NCBI GenBank assembly: GCA_965644295.1
Contig: CBFFRP010000167.1
Span: forward strand, 1 to 64,000
Source of the DNA: Paraphysomonas bandaiensis
Taxonomy: Eukaryota; Chrysophyceae
Length of the DNA: 64,000 bases
Direction of reading: 5' to 3'
The notes under the pieces were generated by a model. The model ran no database searches, was not told where the DNA came from, and saw only the letters and a list, made by a program, of their open reading frames with translations. Below, one piece after another: positions 58,474 through 64,000 of the stretch; within the stretch, counting starts at the first letter, position 1; the number at the start of each line of letters is the position of its first letter. The translations under genes were made by a program, and so were the position numbers.

Positions 58474-58536
58474 ACCATCTCACTATACACCACTTTACCA
58501 TCTCACTATACACCACTATACCATCTCACTATACAA
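58474..58536 (+). repeat. 23-bp tandem repeat, 2.7 copies
   Basis: The unit ACCATCTCACTATACACCAC plus three bases starts at 58474, 58497 and 58520; the last copy is partial. Only a few bases differ between copies. Confidence 0.85.
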
Positions 58537-58548
58537 CGACGACCCGGA

Positions 58549-58834
58549 GTAAGAGATACCACGAAAGCACCCGAGCACGGTAAGTAATACTGCTCATAAA
58601 GATGATGACGGGGCCGTCGAATCCCAGCAGAAAGCAGATCTGATACCTCCCACTGTTGCTGAACTTCGTCAGGAAATGATGCCCGGTCTAGCAGAACTTC
58701 GTGACCTTTTCATGAGAAGAAATGACGATCCACTACCTGCAAATGATCCTCCACCTGCTTATGATCCTCCACCTACTAGTAATGTGCCCCCAGCGGCTGT
58801 TGCCGCATCGTTTCCGAGCATAATTCCCATATAG
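58549..58834 (+). other. Orphan Pro-rich open frame, perhaps a retroelement gag start
   Basis: About 94 codons open without an early ATG: PTVAELRQEMMPGLAELRDL, then NDPPPAYDPPPTSNVPP and a stop. The start and any upstream exon are unclear. The pattern of a helical segment then a Pro-rich segment and its closeness to repeat family 2 suggest a mobile-element remnant. I recognise no family. Confidence 0.35.
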
Positions 58835-58864
58835 GTAGATATCACTGGTTTGAAAAAATATTTA

Positions 58865-59345
58865 GATAAGCTACAATTTAACCTAGGGATAAGGAATATC
58901 ATCCCTCTATTCCTAATTTAAAATTTGATCCCTTCGCCCTCGTTTCAAAATTTTGAGCGCGGGACGATATATAGCAGGTAACTATTATTATATTATTAAT
59001 GGATCTTAACACCTGACTAGAAAATATTGCCCACAATAGATTGTGTTGATTCCCCTTACTTACTAATTAAGTTAAATAACTGACTCCGCATCGTTACTAC
59101 ACATCATCATTCTTCTTGAACGCTACTGGCACATCAGGATCATCTTGCTAGGCTTCGTGATGGAGAGATGGAGAGGAGTAGCATCCCACAACAGCTAATT
59201 TGCTCGTAGGAATATAGTAACGATGCTAGACTATATTAATTCATGTTTCGACGCTCAGGTGTCATAATCAACTTTGCACGAGTAAAGGTACCACATCCTG
59301 CAATACAACCCCCGCATAACCCGTGGTTAAAATAAAACTATGAAA
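58865..59345 (-). repeat. Dispersed repeat family 2, copy c
   Basis: In reverse orientation it contains three blocks found in order at 16.2-16.3 kb: AGTTTTATTTTAACCACGGG (59318-59340), TCGTCCCGCGCTCAAAATTT (about 58947-58970) and TTAAATTGTAGCTTATC (58866-58882). The gaps between blocks are longer here, so this copy may be the fuller one. Confidence 0.65.
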
Positions 59346-60121
59346 ATGATTATCCCAAGGCAGTTTAACGTTGAACAAGTGAATGACGTTACCCAAGCAA
59401 ACCGAAAATGTGCCATACAATTGAAATTTCAAAGTTGTATCATTATTACGTTCTACGTTCTACGTGCTTCAGATGAGATCATCACACTGTCTCACCCTTA
59501 CAATATGTGAGTGCGACCGATTATGAAATCTACTCTATATTTATATCATAAGCGTGGTAATAACGCTGTCTGAAAAGCACAACGATTTTAATCATTATTT
59601 TAAAATAGCTTGGAACAATGAGAAATCAATGATATTGAAATACGCTTAAATCGAATCCAGTTTTTTGGCAATGAGTGAATTACACTTTATAGTTATTCGG
59701 CGAAGAAGAAAGTGTTTTATAAAATTTCTATTACTTATTATCCAGGGTACATACATCATTACGGTAAATAGAGAGAATACTAGTTCCAATAATTTGTACT
59801 GATTTTTTCTAACTTCAAGATGTAATAAGATTATATCAAATATAGCACAACAGCTTCGAAATTACGGGTGCGGCATTCTTATCATCAGATACACCCCCCG
59901 TAACTCCCAACCGCAATGTGCTTATGAAAGCAAAGTCTTCAGTATATACCCCACCTGTAATTGGATTTCTGATAAGCATCATAATTTACTTGTGTACAAA
60001 AACACATTATGGGTGTACACCCAAAACACTGGTAAAAAATTTCGTATTGTAGAAACATTCACCATCAAAATATTATAATGGAACGATCCCGCACTCTGAC
60101 GGAACGTTAAAATTGTTCGCT

Positions 60122-61823
60122 CTAGTCCTGGCCCAACAGTGTGGTGGACATGGGATCACGAACATGGGATGCAGAAGCATGGGTGGCAGGTGTACTTATC
60201 AAACGGCGTGATGGAGGGATATTCATTGATGTAGGAGGTGTATAGTTGCAACCATGTCCATTGCTTCCAGTGGAGGCTAAAGATGAAAGGGAGTTGCGTG
60301 ACTCAGAATTCGTTGATGATGAATAGTTGCTTGAAACACTGCCACTGCTGCTTGATGTCGTACTACCACTAGTGGTGCGAGATATGTGTGACCCAGGGGA
60401 GCATGGAGAGGGCTGGTGAAAAGGCACTAGACGGACAGCGCGGGAAGCCTCGCTCTTGTAGCGCGGTGGTACAGCACGTTGTGGGTGAGAAGATACATAC
60501 GAAGAATCTCCAGGGAGATTCTCAGCGGGGAAATCTGTTCGAAGTTGTCGTGTGTGTGTACCCCCGTAATGACCAATTAGAAATGACTCGTAGTCTCCTT
60601 CCGTTTTCCCACTTACCACGCCTGAATGATGGTGCCCACTCGTACTGTTATTGGAATCCATGAACCATGCCATATAATCGCTTGACGACCAAGGTCGTGA
60701 AGGATACTGTCCATGAGGTTGTTGCTGATACTGCGTAAAATGCGAATCAGAATTAGTGTTGAGTTGCCGCTGATTTTGCGATCCTAAACTTCCGCTTCGT
60801 GAACTTCTTGTGAGTTCAGCAATCGCTTCACTGGCTGTGCTGAGATCCGTTGAAGATGCAGATGGAAAAAACTTTCTCTCATGTCGAGGAAGCGGACGGA
60901 GGTGAGATGGGATCGCGGAAGGCGCACGGGAATCATTTGAAGGCAGCGAAGAGTGGATTTGGTTACCATGAATGTCAAGTTTTTGCATCCATATGCGTGT
61001 TTTAAACAGAGAAAATAGGTCGCGAACAAGCTCGCGGAAATCCACGCGGCTACAAAATCGTTATAACTACACCAACTCATAAAAAATAAGTAATACCTGT
61101 CAGCCATGTAGGAATAGGTTAGTTTATTTCGGTCGAACTGAAACTCTGCGTCCACCACAAGAATTGGCAGTCGGCGACGAGCGGCGAGCTCGTTACATAT
61201 ATGCAAAGCTCGGTCTTCGTCGCGGACTTTAGTAAATAGATTTTTTTTCTCATTATCCGAAACCCGTCCTATAATTTTACGAAAAACTTCTTTTCCACTC
61301 GCATCGAAGAATGGTACAGAGTCAGATGACTGTACAGTCACATCACAGACAACACCTGCATCCTCTCATATGAGCTCATACTGTGTTTAATACCATCACA
61401 TACATACCGATATCATGCCCGCGGTCACCTTCTACTTTAACAAAATCTCCCACTACAAAATCTTCTGCACATGCCGTACTTTTCTCAAAATGTCCTCTGC
61501 CCCTCTTAAATTCCACCTATACACATACATACACACATCATAACACATATATATATATACAAACATATCCCCTCAACAGCATCTCTCTATATATAGTCAC
61601 ATAATCTCACCTCATATACGAGAAACTCCGATGCGTTATATCTGGAACCGATCATTCCACTATCAACCGCCCTGACATCTCGTCTAGACATGTCTGTATA
61701 TATCTGTCGATTACTCCGCCACTGGGACTCCATGTATCCCTCGTCCATGATCATATCCATATAATCCATCCCCCCTTGATATATTTCCTCATCCATCCGG
61801 GTCTCATTATCCCGGAATGCCAT
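60122..61823 (-). CDS. PSP1 C-terminal domain protein
   Basis: Four exons, 61823-61611, 61516-61408, 61355-61097, 61049-60122, encode 502 residues. The assembled middle (about 90-230) reads VVGDFVKVEGDRGHDIGVV, RKIIGRVSDNEKKNLFTKVR, ALHICNELAARRRLPILVV, DAEFQFDRNKLTYSYMAD and RVDFRELVRDLFSLFKTRIW, the conserved PSP1/YaaT core. Bacterial YaaT acts with RNase Y and in sporulation, and yeast PSP1 suppresses DNA polymerase mutants; the biochemical role in protists is unknown. The first 70 residues are Met/Asp-rich, and the last 250 are Ser/Gln/His-rich low complexity. The intron between MAD and RVDF restores the domain exactly. Confidence 0.87.
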
Positions 61824-62345
61824 TCTCTATATTAAGAAGCAGTCTATAGTATATATATACCCTTACGAGGCTCTATTGAGGTTATGTAGTGGCTGTACTG
61901 TATATAAGAGCATAGTATGGGAATTGGCGTACTAAAAGTCACCGCTAAAGAGTCATTTTGATTCTGTGCTGACGTGAGCATGTTGAAGGGGTTTAAGGAC
62001 CCTTTTTTTCCCATATCCTGATGCGTCATTCTTACCCTCCATGAAAATAATTCATAAGAATGACATACTCTGTATTCCAAGTGAATACAGTGGAAAAATA
62101 ATATTAACGTATATTTAGATTAGGGTGTATGCGATATAAGTATGTGTTAAAAACAAATGTATTCCGTATGTACGTATATTGGTATACTCTACACGTATGA
62201 ATAGGCGCTAGAGAATACCTGGAATATTATAGCAGCAGCAGTGTGTGAGTGTATGATACGAGCGACAGGAACTGAGCTCACTAGATAGATAGGAACATAC
62301 ACATATATATAGCCATACGGCGTGAATCTTAAAGAACCGTAAAAC
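61824..62345. other. Divergent promoter region
   Basis: It lies between the divergent PSP1 and membrane-protein genes. AT-rich TATATA runs occur at 61849-61858 and 62302-62310, close to the respective start codons. No gene is recognised inside. Confidence 0.4.
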
Positions 62346-63541
62346 ATGAGTTTATCGACCACATCAGCATCAATCACACCATACTATGGACGAACTATGG
62401 TTCTTGGTAGTAACGATGCGGAGGTAAAGGAGACTATGTCTCAGCTATCTCTCTTGTCAGGTGAACTCTCTCAACAACACTATAGAACTAATGGATCAGA
62501 GTGGAAAGCACTACAAGAGAGTGTTAATTCAATTGCTAATCATATTGCTGGAGGGGAGTATAGAGTTGATCTGTATAAACTGAATCTGCTACGGAATGCA
62601 GTTATTCCCTATATACGAAAACTGAAATCTCGACTTATACTGAATAAAGCACGGTTCTCTCAGATACAAACACTTCTAAACCTTTTATCATGTGATGTAA
62701 ATAATGGGCATTCGATTGGTGATGATCACCCTGCTGTGACGCTTCTAATGATCGATGACATAGTGGCTAGTATAGTGCGGGAGGGTGGATGGTGGAAGAG
62801 CGAATTTGCATCTCAACTTCAGGTGGCTGTCGATTATGAATGGCGACCGATACTCGATGACAATAGGCACGTATATAAACGAATTAGCACTCTGCTGTTG
62901 TATATTGTATAATTTCCTGAGCTTCCACCTGACAATTACGTGATCTATTTTTTTCATGCAGGCGGGCGCTGCAGAGTATTGGGAGTAAGCTTGCGGCGGT
63001 TGGGCTAATTGAAATTGTCCGTCCTGTGCTACTTGTGTGGCCCATATGGATGATTGTAACCGAAGTTCTTACTATCGTCCGCAGTGTTAATGAAAAACGT
63101 GGCCTGCATCCAGACTCTATCATTCAGCTATGCAAATCTGCTGTACTGTTAGTTGTCGTGTATATCCTCATCATGCTGGTAGGGATGATGCCAGGGTTAG
63201 GATACTCAAGTATGCTTCTCGGGGCAGCGTGTTTAATGGTGTCGTCTACGCCTGCCCTGCTAAAGCACGCATGTCCATACATTGCCCCTAATCTAGCTCA
63301 ATTTCAGTTTGCAATTCATCAACTCGAAAAATTTGAAACGGGTACTTTGGGGGCTTTTCGGACAGCTTCCACGTCCTCAGAGAGACTTCGTCAAGAGCAG
63401 GGATTATGTGATATACGAGTCGAAGAGATATCGGAAGAAAATAAAGAATCACCCCACCGAGATTCTGATGAACCATCGGTCCATCACAGAAGTGATGGTG
63501 ATCAAATAGATACCACACTTGGAATTAGAAAAAGAAAGTAG
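62346..63541 (+). CDS. Unrecognised membrane protein, 377 residues
   Basis: Two exons, 62346-62899 and 62962-63541; the 62-bp intron keeps phase (donor GTATAT). The N-terminal 190 residues are soluble and mostly helical (ETMSQLSLLSGELSQQ, YKLNLLRNAVIPYIRKLKSR). Three hydrophobic segments follow at about 205-228 (IEIVRPVLLVWPIWMIVTEV), 248-270 (AVLLVVVYILIMLVGMM) and 273-290 (YSSMLLGAACLMVSS). The tail is charged and ends GIRKRK. The helical start plus central membrane segments distantly recalls peroxins such as PEX16, but the likeness is too weak to name. There is no signal peptide. Confidence 0.75.
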
Positions 63542-64000
63542 TGAATGATCTACAGTAATTTATGTTAACTAAAAGTGTATCGGTGTCGCTAGAGTATCTA
63601 TTCTATTCTACATAGCTATATCTGCTGCAAGATTGAATCGCTCGAAGCTTGTGTGGGAAATTACTTTGCGTTGTTGTAATGCACTACACATTTAATCATG
63701 CGTAGTATTTTAGAGAGCATTATGCATCTTCACTGCTAAACAAAAAGCTTCAAGTAGGCGACATACAATTGAAAACTATCTGACAGCATATTCTATGTCA
63801 TTAGGATCACTTAAATTGTGACTACATGCTACACAGCTACACAGGCATTCTATTTTCTATAGAAGAATGTTGTGTGAGAGTAAAAGGACAATATGTATAA
63901 TGCATTACATTAACATATAAACTACAATTATTAGTTCGACCCTATTGAAAATTATATTCCTATACAAGCACATATTCAGGTTAGGGCTATATATTACACT
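63542..64000. other. Downstream flank, nothing recognised
   Basis: AT-rich sequence after the last gene up to the window edge. No supported feature. Confidence 0.4.

Larger units (their letters stand above)
57444..60121. other. Repeat-bearing intergenic region
   Basis: It lies between convergent genes. It contains a homopolymer-rich AT block near 57510-57550, a 23-bp tandem repeat (58474-58536), a Pro-rich open frame (58549-58834) and repeat family 2 copy c (58865-59345). The frame at 57656-57973 has no support. Confidence 0.5.

Overview
This is nuclear DNA from a unicellular, flagellated eukaryote. It is AT-rich. Genes are split by very short GT-AG introns, almost all 44-66 bp, and the proteins are clearly eukaryotic: TFIIE-beta, TIM17, kinesin, MOK kinase, ArfGAP and a BART-domain protein. 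A stand-alone response-regulator receiver, proline/threonine-rich extracellular repeats and a very large multi-membrane-pass receptor-like protein point to a protist, perhaps a stramenopile or other SAR lineage. I cannot place the organism more precisely. Exon structures below were joined by hand from splice motifs, reading phase and family knowledge.

Layout. 1-5245: a young Copia-type LTR retrotransposon on the minus strand with identical LTRs. 5.4-14.7 kb: compact host genes (PDE12-like phosphodiesterase, a seven-pass membrane protein, TFIIE-beta, a secreted ShKT + prolyl 4-hydroxylase, an RsmI-type rRNA methyltransferase). 14.7-17.7 kb: repeat-rich spacer. 17.7-23.6 kb: response regulator, divergent Ser/Thr kinase, SMAP-like ArfGAP. 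23.6-26.3 kb: duplicated and dispersed repeats. 26.3-30.2 kb: an unrecognised eight-exon gene of about 1,176 residues. 30.7-32.7 kb: a decayed TA-flanked DNA transposon. 33-34.8 kb: MOK kinase. 35.4-37.8 kb: two hAT-family elements, one with perfect 8-bp target duplications. 38.3-42.3 kb: SREK1IP1-like, TIM17 and BART-domain genes with repeat relics between. 44-47.5 kb: an 11-exon kinesin heavy chain. 48.1-57.4 kb: a two-exon gene for a protein of about 3,086 residues with a long ectodomain and about eight membrane segments. 57.4-60.1 kb: repeat-rich spacer. 60.1-63.5 kb: a PSP1-domain protein and an unknown membrane protein.

How the genes fit together. There is no operon-like system; these are independent eukaryotic genes. 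MOK and the BART-domain protein, whose relatives act in cilia, support a flagellate. TIM17 serves mitochondrial import, and the PDE12-like and RsmI-like proteins probably serve organelle RNA. The most notable structure outside the genes is layered transposon content: one apparently recent Copia insertion, several generations of one hAT family that keep only the transposase C-terminus, a Tc1/mariner-like relic, and at least three dispersed repeat families whose copies sit 15-45 kb apart within this window.
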